In this document: positions 49,182-60,847 of the stretch, one piece after another | Layout of the letters: each line of letters starts with the position of its first letter | Numbering within the stretch: position 1 is the first letter of the stretch | Assembly (NCBI GenBank): GCA_951640195.1 | Contig: OX621165.1 | Span: 1,550,001-1,614,000, forward strand | Origin: Porpolomopsis calyptriformis | Lineage: Eukaryota; Basidiomycota; Agaricomycetes; Agaricales; Hygrophoraceae | DNA: 64,000 nt | Reading direction: 5' to 3' | Notes under the pieces: generated by a model | Databases searched by the model: none | Told to the model about the DNA's origin: nothing | Seen by the model: only the letters and a program-made list of their open reading frames with translations | Made by a program: the position numbers and the translations under genes

Positions 49182-51492
49182 TTATGACAAGAAATCGAGT
49201 GGATCGGTGTCGCTATCGACCACAAGGGGCGAAGCGTTCCGGATACGATTAAGGACGCTCCTTGGAGGTCCTTTGCCCGACGAGGGGGGTTTAGTGCGGG
49301 GCTGATGGAAGGAACAAAAAAAAAAGAACATCGAGTTAGAGATGGCCAAAAGAACAACAGGGGGGAGCCAACCTTTCTTTTCGTTGCCGCTTTCTCGTCT
49401 TTGCCTTTCCTCGGCTTTGGCTTGGGCGCGGCATTCTCCTTGTGGTTTCTAGAGTGAAATTTCAGACTGTGAGCAAGATGCAAGTCAACGAGGAGCGAAT
49501 GGGAATCTACACGCAACGAGGAATGACTTACGTCTTTATGATCGGCTCGCCTTCGCACACACCCGCAGACGAACCCACACTCTCGACCCGCTCAGAAAAA
49601 GCAGCGAGCCCCATGCCCTGACCTTCGTCCGCGCTCGAGTCCGGTGTCGCCTTCCGGGCCTTCGTCTTCCCCTTCGCGACTTTATTCGACACACTCGCAA
49701 CACCCCTCGCCACCACGGCGCCATCCCCGCCCTCGCCTCCCGCGTCTCCCGGAAAGGTAGATAGCTTTACCCCATGCGCACCGCCTTTCGAGACCGGGTC
49801 TTTGGAACCAGGGACCTCCAAATCCTGCCCTCGTCTTCGCCCCTTCGAGTTCTGCGCGGATGTCTTCCCCCTTAGAAGAACTTTGACGTTGGCCATCTTG
49901 GCACCGGCCCGCGGCGCCATTGAAGTGTCACTCCGTGCATCCACCGCCCCCTCGTTCTCATCCTCTTCTTCGATATCAGAAGGGATATTCTCCGGTACAA
50001 TGCGAGGCCTTTTCTTGATAGTGCCTGTCGTGGAACTGCGCACAGTTTCCTTGGTCGGTGGAAGCTCGGTCGCCGAAACGTCATTTTCGTCAGCCTCCCG
50101 GGGTCGTTTTTTCAAGCTGCGTTTTTGTCCCTGATCCACACCTTTCTTCGAAACGGCGGGTTTCTTAACACTCCCGCCCTGGATTGCTCCTCCACGTTTC
50201 TTGGAGGAGAAAGCTTCCTCCTGGTCCCCGTCCGTTCCGATCTGACGGGCCTTGGCCTTGGTTTTCGCTCGTGCTCGTGGCACGGGGTGTAATTCCGTTT
50301 CGCTGTCGTCGTCACTTGCAATCGAGCCCTTGCTCTGGACCTTCTTTAGAGACCTTTTGGCGGGTTCAAGTTTGGACTTCCCATCCGCCGGTCGAAAGTT
50401 AATCGTGGCATCGCCTGCTAGTCCCACGTGAGAAGCCTGAAGCAACAAAAAAGAGGACATCCTACCAGCAACCTTTGGGCCGTTTTCCCCGTCCATCTTT
50501 CCGCTTAGGTCATTTACCCCATCGTCTTCCTCGTCATCTTCGGGTACCGTCTCCAACGAAAATTGTTTAACCTTAGCCTTTGATGGTGGCTTTCTGGTAG
50601 TGATCGTTAACGGGGCGGCGATCTTGGTCCGCTTTCGGGTAGATGTGTCAGGTAAATGACCTAATTCATCGCCATCGCTGTCCGAATCAGTTCCGCGCGG
50701 TCTCTTCTTGGATGCAGAGGTCACTTTTGTTTTGGACTTCAATCTCGGTTTGGGACCAAGTGATGGTTGCGGGGCAGTTTCTAAGGACGGAACAGTCTTA
50801 ATGGGGATAGGAAACGTGGCGAAGGACAACGTACCGTGATCTTCAGCCGGGAGTGGTAGATTTGATTTGGATTTGGGTGGCCTGCCTTTGCGTTTAACTT
50901 CGGGTGCGGAACCAGCGGTTTCTGTGGGACGGTCCTCTTATATTAGATGGATGTTTTCCTTCGGGAAGGCAATGTAAGGAAAATTTACTTTTTGTTACGG
51001 ATTTCGTTTTTGCGGTGAGTGAGGGTACTGAGGTGGAGGCTGGTTTGGACTTTCCATGAGGACGAGATGAGCCTATGGGAGAAACAACGGATCGATGGCC
51101 GTGGTAGGCAAGACAAAGAGGAACACGAACCCTTGAGGGTTAAAGAATCTTCGTTTTCGCCATCTCCATCACGTTCCACAGAGACAGACCGACTCTTCCG
51201 TGATGGTTTCTCGGTCTTCTGGGCATCCTTCTTTGCCCTTCCCTTTCCTTTTTCACGCATTGCAGAGTGTTTTTTGGTGGATTTAGTCTTTACCGGAGAC
51301 TCTCCGGTGACCGAGCGAGCGAGAAGGATGTCGATGAGGGTGTTCCTAATGGGGGGCACAAAAATGCTGGTGGAGGGTCAATGAAGCGAGCTCGCCTTGG
51401 TAGAAAGTGGCTTACCCTCCGCGGTCTCTAAATCTAGACTGTTGTCTCTCGAGACGGTTAGCGCGACTTTCTTCTACTGAAATGCCCAACAT
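49182..51492 (-). CDS. AT-hook, KEN-box basic nuclear protein, unrecognised
   Basis: I do not recognise the family. The start MLGISVEESRANRLERQQSR is spliced in frame to GGIFVPPIRNTLIDILLARS, which looks like a conserved N-terminal module. An AT-hook core (KRKGRPPKSK) follows near 50880. A long low-complexity stretch comes next, with Lys/Arg clusters, casein-kinase-like acidic Ser patches (TDSDSDGDE, IASDDDSETE) and several NLS-like blocks. The C-terminal exons carry a KEN box (NHKENAAPK), an RxxL (RSVLNRIRN) and a conserved-looking end (VVDSDTDPLDFLS). KEN plus RxxL suggests APC/C-dependent turnover. AT-hook and charge suggest a chromatin role. Both are inference. Confidence 0.7.
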
Positions 51493-51784
51493 CGCGTGCA
51501 CGCGAGCGTGACTGTGCATGTGACAACCTGATTGTTTGGCAAGAGCGTCTGAACCAAACAACGAAAAAAGAAATTCAAATTGTCAAGGTTTCCATGAATC
51601 ATTTGATGTCGGGGCCACCATCAAATCATGGCGATAAAATGACTTTGAACGGCAAAATATGACATATTCTGACTGACTGATCTGATTATTCATCCTGCAC
51701 CGCGCCTATTCAAGTCAGCCACGCAGTTGACCAAACCAAAGCAAACCGCCCCTTTTTTTGCTTCCACCTTTCTCTCTCGACACC
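51493..51784. promoter_or_regulatory. bidirectional promoter
   Basis: The 292-bp gap lies between divergent starts. No TATA box was recognised. A CT-rich leader precedes the plus-strand ATG. Confidence 0.35.
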
Positions 51785-52322
51785 ATGTTATCACCACACT
51801 CAGATCTGCCTTCCAACTTTTTTCTTCCGTCTCTCACGTCTTATCCTACCCTCATTCAACCCATCCGGTACGACGAAAAAGGCCGTCAAATCCAATATAT
51901 CGAGTCCGTCTTGCAACGCCGCGAGCGTCTCGCCTTTTTGAAAAAGAGAGAGTGGGCGAGGAGGATGGCTATGTGGGTTGACCAGACGGCCAACGTCAAT
52001 TCATCGGTTAGCCTCTCTTCTCTTGGTACCTAACCGCCGCTCACACCAGCCTTATCAGCCTCCATCCTCTGCGCCCAAGCTAGCGGTATTGGACTCTTCC
52101 AACAAGGACGATCCTAACAGCGACACCGAACCATACATCTTCTACAGTTCATCTCCCAGGACTGTCATCTCGCCGCCGGTCACGCCGGTCACCTCTTCAC
52201 CCCCCTCCTTGCCTTCCCTTCCCCCCTCATCTCCTCTCGTCCGACCCAATGCACGCACTACTCGTCATCGCCGCCGAAAGTCGTCGTTGTCGTCTATATC
52301 GGAGATGCCAGAAGAAGATTAG
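51785..52322 (+). CDS. small Ser/Pro-rich hypothetical protein
   Basis: Two exons (51785 to about 52006, then 52050-52322), about 165 aa. The start MLSPHSDLPSNFFLPSLTSY leads to a conserved-looking basic helix (RYDEKGRQIQYIESVLQRRE, then RLAFLKKREWARRMAMWVDQ). The second exon is disordered Ser/Pro-rich sequence ending SSISEMPEED, preceded by RHRRRKSSLSS, a possible phosphorylation site. No known domain. The intron restores frame exactly and the start context is good, so I take it as a real gene. Confidence 0.65.
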
Positions 52323-53394
52323 AAATCGCTATCCCATCCCATCCTCTGTCGGAGTCGCGGGCATGACTCCCGGCCAAGGATTAGACTACATGGACGTTAC
52401 CTTACAATACCCTCTCCTTACTATCTGCCACCTCCCGGACTCGAGAGTTGTATTACCAGGTTCCCTTCGTAGTTATCCCATTGTACTTTCTATCCCATAT
52501 CGATACGCATCAGTTTCTTGACCTTTTTTCATATCTTGACATCAGCGCCAGATCAGTCATTTTCGTGCCTTTACATATGTCCATCCCATCCAATACACAT
52601 TTCCCGGCGCCCGGTATCGAATCTCATCGCCCAATGATGGCCCTGCCGCTCTTGGCATCCTCTTCAGCGTCATGCACGCTTTTGCATTCTGACGTGAAGA
52701 CATCTGGAGTGCCAGGCTTCAAACAGCCCTCGGCATCCAACACGTCGTGCACCAGCATGTCCTTGTGTCCCAAAATCGCTAACTTATAGACCGCCATTAT
52801 AGATATTGCTGTCATTCCCGTCCGCAAGATGGTGCGTTCAGGGTGCTTTATTTCCAACTAAATGGTTTACAGGGTTGGTTAGCAATTTTGAACAACTCGA
52901 TTTGAAGCAAAGCTTCTCGCTGTTTAATAAGGGTGCTTTCGACGTTGCCTTTGTCAAATACTATCATCCATTGAACGGTCCTGTTTTGGGCGTTGTACCA
53001 AGTTCCGATATGGTGACTTCACCATATCGGAACTTGGTACAACGCCCAAAACATGATCGATAACTACGATGACGATGGAAGCAGTTCCACTAAGTTTCCC
53101 AGATTTGTCAAAATGATGATGCGTCGAAGGAGAGCATGCAGCAGGTAAAAGACCCGTTGGAGATATTCGACAGGGATGGTGACGGGAATTCGCAATCGTA
53201 CGGTCCGCGTTTCTGTCTTGGGAACATGGCTGGCATTATTGCATGATTCAATTCAGGCGATACCCAGGTCATCGAAACATCTCCTCGATTTGAAGTTTGG
53301 ACCAGGGAGCGTGTGCAGAGTAGAATGTATAGCGAGATTCACATCCTTTAGCCGCTGGGTGGGACGGCCTGATGGCGTTTCTGATCAAAATTGA
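52323..53394. other. about 1 kb without a confident gene, containing a hairpin
   Basis: Fragments with coding-like composition appear on both strands: minus 52624-52857 (77 aa, no ATG), plus 52806-53063 and plus about 53105-53230. They do not join into a credible model. Some probably are 5' exons of the gene starting at or before 53395. A perfect 35-bp hairpin sits at 52982-53053. Confidence 0.45.
52982..53053. repeat. perfect inverted repeat, 35-bp arms, 2-nt loop
   Basis: The left arm 52982-53016 and right arm 53019-53053 are exact complements separated by CT. The left arm is in frame with a coding-like stretch on the plus strand (GPVLGVVPSSDMV), so the right arm looks like an inverted duplication of it. 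Confidence 0.9.
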
Positions 53395-56300
53395 ATGAGG
53401 TTTTTGATTTCGTGGGCAGAATGCCAAAAGTTCGCGGAGTTGGTTTTCCCAAAAGCTTGCCTGCTTTCCCATATGCCACTCAATTGTGACAGCGATACTG
53501 AATCCGAACCAGAATTCAACTCACAACTCCGGTGTGATCTTCTAGAGCATGGAGAAATTATTACGAGTTCCACTGCAGACGTGAAGGCTGCAGTTGAGAC
53601 TTTGAAGCGCCTGGAGGGGAACGATATTCGGCAGGTAGATTTTTTTACGATCAAGTGGGGATGATTGAATGCCAAATCACGGTACAGGACGCGTTCCACA
53701 GCGAAATCCTGAAAGCCGCGAACATCATCGTCAAGTTTCTTGCTGACCCATTTGCAATTGGCTTTTTGGAAGGGATGAGTGTTCGTTCATGCCTGGATGT
53801 ATTCATCCTAATCAGTAAGTTATGGTCCTCTTTGCAGTGGCGTGATTGATTATGCCATATTCCAGTACACCCAGCTTTTCTGTCTTTACTCTTTACGTAT
53901 CGAAAGACTTTCCATTCGATAGCTGCTCAGGCTCTGCCTTCTGGTGCCACCGTATCAACTGTTGTTTGTTGGGTGGATGCCGTTCTCGCTCACTTGGGCG
54001 AAGCTACTATGACGATCGCTGGCGGAACACGGCGTTGCCAAGATTCACACCCCCACGACTTCGAGAATCTGAGAAGGCAATCCGAAGAGAATAATCTTCG
54101 AGCCGCCGCTCAACTCCCCGGTATGCACGGCAAAAATACACCAGGACGTCTTGTGTGACTGATCGTATGTGCTTGCAGGCAGGTGGCAATCTGTTCCCGG
54201 CGTCATTTCTTCGGAACGAGCGTCACCTGCTGCCAAACGGCTGGCCCTTCGTCTCACTTTTGCCGTGTACATAATTCGACCACAGTTTATGGATTGCGAT
54301 CCTTGGAGTGAAGGAGGGTGAGTAGCAAAAACATGTCACGTTCTCTCGCCAACCGTTTCGTGCTTTCTAGTGTCCAGTCATCTGATATGATGAAAATTCT
54401 TCATACATGTATTACTCAGTTGCAAGTCAACAATACGCTTGCAAGGACGTCTCCATTAGCAGCCGAGCTCTGTGAGCAGGAAAAGTCAGGTTACGCTATG
54501 ATAGTGTCGCTCTTTGCGGCAAGTCATCGCGTCTGGACTTCTCACTCATTGTTCACCAAGGTTTATTCAGTCGGCCGACTCTGTTCATCCAAAGGCCACT
54601 ACTTTGTCACCATTTAGACCACACAGCCAGGCTTTTCTGCTGCGTATGATTCAACTCGTTCTTCGCCCTGAAGATAACTGCTCTTCAAACCTCATATCAC
54701 CTCGTAAGGCACTGGGTCTTGCGGAAATCATTCTGGTCAGATGGGGGTCGACAGTGCCCTGGTGTTGGAGGATCTGGGGCGATCAGAGGATCGCAAACAT
54801 CGACTATATCACCTATTTGGTAAGTGCTTTGCGATAGCGACATAGTTGCTTGACAAAAATCGTAGACAGCTACCTGGCTTTTCCACCTCGACGATTGTAT
54901 TTTCGAATCAACGTCGGAAGAAGTCCTAGTGGCTTGGGAAGAATGTCTAATGCCACATCTTGCTCAGCATCCCATTTCGGCAAGCTCAGGAATACTAGTC
55001 AGCACCTCCGGTTCTATTCTGGCCTTTGTAACTGAAGCACTGTACCTGTTCAGCAAGTCTTACATCACAGCGCTCTATCCTTGTGTTCTTCGTCCTCGCC
55101 AAACGGTATTTCTCCATCCACGACTCAAATTTTGTCCAAATGCTGCTGGGCAACATTAGAGCTACTTAACCTCCTTGCCCCAGATAACCAGAGCTTTACG
55201 TCGGAGCTATGCAAGTGCTTGTGCACTCTCTACAGTCTTCTTGGCATCACTAATGGGGAGATTGAAAGTGAGAAGCTCATTGGCCCCGCTGGAATGTACT
55301 AATCGGAGTGAAAGTCAAGTATATTATCATCGAGACCTTGACCCTGGTCCCTCCCGGTTACTTCAGACTGGCTATGGAATCTGTTCTATCGGACTCAAGC
55401 GTTCCGTTCCTCGTCAAGTTTGATGAAGGCATGTATGCCTTAAATTTCCATGCCATTACGCGCTGAATCTTCCAATAGTTATTACTAGACTGAAGAGGTA
55501 GGGAGCCCTTTTGATATGAACCTGGCATGGTCACTCCATTCCGTTATGCCAGCACAATGTTTTCTGACGATGGACATTTTAAAATGCACGAACAAAATCT
55601 TCATGGCGCTAAGCTTGTCCTCGATTTCCTAACCATCAGCTGGAAAAATGGCTCGCGAGGCATTCTACATGGCGGAAGTTTGTCTCTCTTTCTTGGCTCA
55701 CTTGTAGACCATTTGTCTCATGAGGATCCCGGCTCCTTACCATGGACGATCTTATGCGACTCTTTATTATCCACACTGGCCACGCTCGAGGCCGTGAGAT
55801 CTGATGCTTCTTTCTGCGATGTCCGCAAGCTCTGGGAAGATGAAACTCTCTGGCAGATGGTCATGAAGTCGAAACGTTCCAACCTCCCAGTAGGCGGTGA
55901 GTTTTTTCGGTATGTAGCCGGTTGACCTTCGACATCCACAATTCTTGGTATCCAAAAGCTGCATTCTCTCGGTACATCGTTTTCATGCCCGATGACTGCG
56001 ACTCTTTCTGTTGTGCTGAGGCCTGGGACTATTGTCGGGATCTGCTCCTATTGATCATCTCTCGCCATTTCCTTGGGGAAGACGAGCCGCTGGCTTTAGC
56101 TGTCTGCCCTTCTATCTGTCAGGCTCTGCTACGCCTGCTGCGGCTAAAGGATCCACAGTCTGGTAACATCATGCCTCTACATCTATTTTAAATCCATTAA
56201 GTCAAGTCGCAATGTCCAGTGCAATTCATTGTGTCTTCGCCTTGGACAAGAAACCTGTGTGCCGACTTACAGCTCGTGTTGGCTGGAGGAAATGACGGGT

Positions 56301-56640
56301 CGCAGGCCGATGAATACTCTAGTGTCCTGAGAGAACGACTGGATCCAATCGGGAGGATCATGTTGGATGAGGTATGACACGTGCCGCAACAACTTCCAAT
56401 TTCACATGGAGAGATCATGTCTGCTTCCAGATCAAGCGCAATCTCCATCTGGATACTGCAAGTCCTCCTTTAGTAAGTGGTCGTAGACCGAGATACCAGG
56501 ATCTAATACCAACGGACTCATACGTGCAGGACATACCAGAATTTGACTTCCGCCTCACATTCTGTCGCCTCCACCCCATTCCTCGCCTAATACTGTGTCC
56601 TGGCCTTAAAACTGGTTCCGTAATGGGCGAGAAAGTATAG
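53395..56640 (+). CDS. unrecognised multi-exon protein (5' end uncertain)
   Basis: I do not recognise this protein. At least 12 exons join in frame: CDLLEHGEIITSSTADVK ... LKRLEGNDIRQ, then DAFHSEILKAANIIVKF, FLSLLFTYRKTFHSIAA, WVDAVLAHLGEATMTIAG, AAKRLALRLTFAVYIIRPQF, MMKILHTCITQLQVNN, LLRMIQLVLRPEDN, ATWLFHLDDCIFESTSEEVL, LLNLLAPDNQSFTSELC, VPPGYFRLAMESVLSDSSV and LVLDFLTISWKNGSRGIL, ending LKTGSVMGEKV. It is strongly helical and Leu-rich, like an ARM/HEAT-type solenoid, cytosolic or nuclear, without a signal peptide or clear membrane spans. One intron near 55429-55480 appears to be GC-AG. Upstream exons before 53395 are likely. It is bracketed by two hairpins (52.98 and 57.37 kb). Confidence 0.6.
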
Positions 56641-57536
56641 TTACAAGTACTGAACTGGCAACAACAGCAACGACTATAGCATGTTTCTCTCCACTGGCTT
56701 GTCAAAACTTTTTGTCATACTTAATCCTAGCTCGTAATCACCAAATCTGCAACTGGATATTGAAGACAACTTGGTGGGAACACTGGTGAATGACTCTTCT
56801 GCTTCAAGCTTTTATCTACTCTTGTTTGATATCCACTTTGTGTGATTGGCAGTTTCTGTTGTCTATTTGCCTGTGTTTGGCTGTCACATGTTCCATCCCT
56901 GATTCTTGATACTGCCAACTACCAGAACCCCTGAAATGTCTTCAGATAGATATATTTCACATATGCACTAGACCTACTCCCTCTAAGTTGCCCATTACTG
57001 AATATTTGTTAAGGCAGCACCGAGAACTATGTCACCTGACTTATGACCTAAGACCGTTCAGCCAAAAGCGTCACAATACCAAGCTGGTATTGTATGTGGT
57101 TCTTGGTATATATAGCTGATCCATGATTAGGGCGCAATCGTAACAATATTCCTGCCTGTCATTAAGTACTAAAACACCCCCCTGAAACATCCCCTACACA
57201 TATAAGACCTCTGCATGTACTTAGACTCCAGATTTCTTATTAACAAGATTCCTGTTATCTAAGCTTAGTTCCAACTCTGCAACAGCCTTAACCTTGTCTA
57301 TAGTCCTGTTATCTCTTGAACATCCCTTCTACTTGTGGAACTGCTTATATAAGCTGCAGAACACCTTTTAAACCCTAACCCTGGTTTGTGTTGTGGTCTC
57401 GGTTTGTGGGGGATCAGGACAAGCTCGGATCCTTGTCCTGATCCCCCACAAACTGAGACCACGACACAAACCAGGGTTAGGGTTTAAATTTTCTTTTTGG
57501 GAGAAACAACCACATCCAGGCAGGCAGCTTAAATCT
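56641..57536. other. AT-rich intergenic stretch ending in a long hairpin
   Basis: Nothing protein-coding was recognised. A TATATAAG-like box (about 57345) followed by a pyrimidine-poor leader and the 57-bp hairpin resembles the promoter/R end of an LTR, but no matching second LTR, primer-binding site or pol frame was seen. Confidence 0.4.
57367..57488. repeat. long hairpin, 57-nt arms, telomere-like ends
   Basis: Arms 57367-57423 and 57432-57488 pair at 55 of 57 positions around an 8-nt loop. Both mismatches become G-U pairs in plus-strand RNA, so a transcript would fold without interruption. Each outer end carries AAACCCTAACCC or its complement, two units resembling the TTAGGG telomere repeat. 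Confidence 0.9.
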
Positions 57537-58514
57537 ATGCAAGCTGAAACAGCAACCCTTAAAAGCCTCCTTGATATGGCCAAGATTATCCTTCAGCCTG
57601 TAAATTGTGAATGGGAAGATTGCGAAGCTGTTTTAAACTGCTGGAGCAACCTACATGAGGTAAAAAATCCCACATTTTGTTATCCTCGAAAGGTTCTGGG
57701 TGCTGAGCTTGAATGCTTTATTTGCCGTAGCATCAACGTTTCCATTGCCGAGTTTCTCGGTCAAAGGTGATAATTCCGGTATTTTTGCAGTCACTATTGC
57801 AAGGAACTGAATCAAGCTAGGACGGAACTTACGAGTGTAAACTTCCGCGATGCTCTGGCCGATATCACCCATCTGTTGCCGCCCTCCAGACCCATGTTGA
57901 ATTGAGCCATATGTCTCGAGTATGCCTTCCGTGTCCCATACGAGGTATATGCAAATAGCTATATCAGATCGGTTTGATTCCACACAGTTTTCATATCTAC
58001 AGGATGTGACCAGCTCTCTACCAAGTCGGCTTGCTTGCTGGCACATCTGGAAGATCAGCATGCCAAGCATTTGCACCGCGGCCTTTCCACCAATTCTAGT
58101 CATCTTGCCGACAGCTCGTTGCCCACAAAACCTTGGCGTTCAACACCATCACCACCACCACTTCCTTCACAAATTTTACCTGGCACAGCTTGTATTACCC
58201 CACCGATTGCTGGTTCCAAACGTCAACAGGCACCAGTGGCACAGCCAGTGGAACCTCAAATTTGCAAGCGGAGACGGTTAGACGGTAGAGATTACGAGGA
58301 CACTGGAGACATCACCGTCGCACTCGATGATCTTCCCCGAACAGAATATAACCTCGATGACCAAGTCAAGGATATAATTGTTCAACCCAAACTCATGCAT
58401 CAGTTCTCCCGTCCTCAGCCCAAAACTATACCCGCACCAACACTGAATGTACCCCAAAGTATACTTTTTGAAACCCTTGCCCAACAGGTTTCCCAACACG
58501 GATCCCACCCCTAA
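57537..58514 (+). CDS. putative C2H2-like zinc-finger protein
   Basis: The start MQAETATLKSLLDMAKIILQ leads to CEWEDCEAVLNCWSNLHEHYC, a finger-like C-x4-C ... H pattern joined across an intron of about 130 nt. A second finger-like unit CDQLSTKSACLLAHLEDQHA follows. The C-terminal part contains a basic KRRRLDGRDYED stretch and ends QQVSQHGSHP. The exon path between 57800 and 58010 is uncertain. The start codon lies 48 nt after the long hairpin. A DNA-binding role is inferred from the fingers and the NLS-like cluster only. Confidence 0.5.
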
Positions 58515-59361
58515 TTTGGTTGGTAGAGATGCGGTGTTCCATTATTGCCTTTTCAGAGGAAATACCCTATTCGTTTCTTCCATGCTCTCAAATTGCACTT
58601 ATAGAATGTTTGTATACTTTGTTATCGTTGTTATGTTGTACGTATAGTACTTACCTTTCAAGATAATGCTAACCTCTACTAGCATGAGTTTCGGCAGGCT
58701 TGCAGTTGTTTGGGTGAGGGCTAATGGAGTGTAAGTTGCGGGTTACGACGGGGGTGTATTGCTAAGATCTCTAGGATAAAAGGTAAGAGTAGAATAGCTT
58801 TCTCAATTTTATTATTATTTCATGAATCCGGGTTCCTCCTGATGAGTGTAGTTGAAAGCGACAAAATGGGACTCGAAATTCCAATGCGTAAATCTTCGCT
58901 CGTATATAGCGAGAATGTATACGGCCTTAAAGAGTCTGGTTCAACGAATACTATTACTGTTCAGTCCGCCGTAGTTTGCTCATAAATGTAGTTTTGTTTA
59001 TACAGTACGAATTTCGTATTGTGGACTGAAATAAAATCAACGAATAACAGCCGGAACCTCGTTCGTGTCTTAGCGAACGAAACACTGGCATTTATGAACA
59101 CAAAATAATATACAACACATTATTCGTAAACGAATATTCTAGTAGCTACAGGAAGTTAAGGATTGTAAGTTACAAATAAGCATTGTGTTGTGGTGAGAAT
59201 GCGTCCATCTGTCAACGAGATGACTTGAATACTTGAGTCGCGACTAACATGCGATGCCTCCTCGAGAACAGAAAGACTGTGGGTTGTGGGAGACAGGTCA
59301 AATTGGGGGGATGAGATGAGGTGGTCGTGAGTAGCTTGGAGAGCTAGAGGATCATAAATCG
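58515..59361. other. intergenic stretch, no gene seen
   Basis: AT-rich, with several short inverted motifs such as TTCAGTCC/GGACTGAA (about 58958 and 59020) and repeated CGAATA/ACGAA words. No coding pattern. Confidence 0.5.
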
Positions 59362-60522
59362 TTATGCAACACTCTTAGGGGCATATCTCGGCAGGGATTC
59401 GGCCGGTTTCGTTATCAAGAAGCCTGGAGAAACAACACCGTTATTAGTCCCGTCACAGGCCAGATCACGATGGAGACCCACCTTTCAGCGCGGCGGCTTT
59501 CTCCCCCTGCCTTCCAAAACCATATCCAGCCCTGCTGTGATATGATCCTCGATCGTGCTTCTCAAATAGAGAGGACAGGCTCGGGCGATATTCCATATCC
59601 GATGGGAGGATGCCCTTCTTTTGGTCGTGCCACGAGGTGATAGATCGTTTGGATCTAGCTGATTCGTGCCAAATGAGACCAACGAGGATGTTGAGACAGC
59701 CCATGGAGAAGACGAAGAAAGCGGAGACAAGAGAAAAGCTGTCGACGAAGTGAGAGAGGACGGCGGCTCCGATACTATAGTAAATCAGTATCGGGTTCCA
59801 GACAGTTTATTAAGAATGTAGATTCGCACAGGCATTGAAAGACGCCGAGAGCCCCAAGTCCAAAGTCCTTTCCGAGCACGGGGAAGAAGCGATGAAAGAA
59901 TAATGCAGGCCAGCCAAGTTCGGACAAGATGAGGGTGACTACTTGAAGGATGATAAAGAGCCGGTTGATGACTGCCCAAAAGGCTCCTGCCGGTTGATTT
60001 GGCACGGTGCTACCTCTGCAAAGGTGAGAACAGATATCGGCTGTGAGAAAAAGAGGAAGCGATCCACCAAGAGGCGCACGTACTCGATGTAATCACAATC
60101 CACCAAGTCGTCTGTCGCCGTGGAATTTGCTACTTTTGCTTCTGCGATAAAGTGGTTTACGGCGTTGATATCATGAACCATTACGACAATGCTGCTGCAG
60201 AACAACAGCACGAGAGCCAGGATGCTCAGCCCGCGGACAATATTAAGACCATAAAAAACATCTGGCACGGTCGCTCACGATTAGCAAGGGTGAAAACCGT
60301 AGATCAAAAGTGAAAACACACAAGGACGTGTTCGAGACATAGTGTGGCAAGGTGATAGATAGTTCTTCTGGTGGACTCCTGTACGGTCTAGGTATGCTAC
60401 AGTGGAAAGACGAGGGCAAGTAAAGGAAAAGCAAGGTGCACCAGCACCCAGACGATAATGAACGATAAGTCACCAATACCAGAGGTGGGAAGTAAGGATA
60501 AGGTGGCAACCCAAACGGCCAT
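59362..60522 (-). CDS. four-helix membrane protein, DUF7598-type
   Basis: Exons encode FYGLNIVRGLSILALVLLFC followed by SSIVVMVHDINAVNHF (first span), then GSTVPNQPAGAFWAVINRLF and IILQVVTLILSELGWPALFF (second), FPVLGKDFGLGALGVFQCL followed by IGAAVLSHFVDSFSLVSAFF (third) and VFSMGCLNILVGLIWHESAR (fourth). A basic cytosolic tail contains KRSITSWHD and GYGFGRQGEKAA and ends PRYAPKSVA. This architecture matches an uncharacterised membrane family widespread in Agaricomycetes. The function is unknown. The first exon (MAVWVATLSLLPTS from 60522) is joined by a long intron and is less certain than the rest. Confidence 0.72.
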
Positions 60523-60847
60523 CCAAGGCTTAAGTAGCGAGGGGCACGCCCATTGTTCCTGAAGCGCTTAAACCGATGGCGGTGGCATTAACAAGAACGA
60601 CGACCAAATATGGTAATTTCCGTGCCACGTTTTCGGCTCACTGACACATTCTGTCACGTTATCTCACCTGAGCAACCTTCTTTAGTGATCGGCTAGAGTG
60701 AGCTTGTTCTTTCTCAAAATATCATATTCAAGTAAAAGAAACCGTCCTCATACGTACTAGTGCGAAAATGCAGAAAAAGAAGACAGCAGGACACCGCTCG
60801 GTATAATATTCAAGGTATAAGCAATCCAACCCATTAAATTCATAGCA

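Noticed and set aside
52624..52857. 77-codon minus-strand frame with coding-like composition
   Set aside because: It lacks an ATG and could not be joined to other exons. It may be a relic, so it is mentioned only in the intergenic entry.
56890..57490. Possible solo LTR (TATATAAG box followed by leader)
   Set aside because: No paired LTR, primer-binding site, polypurine tract or target duplication could be identified by eye.
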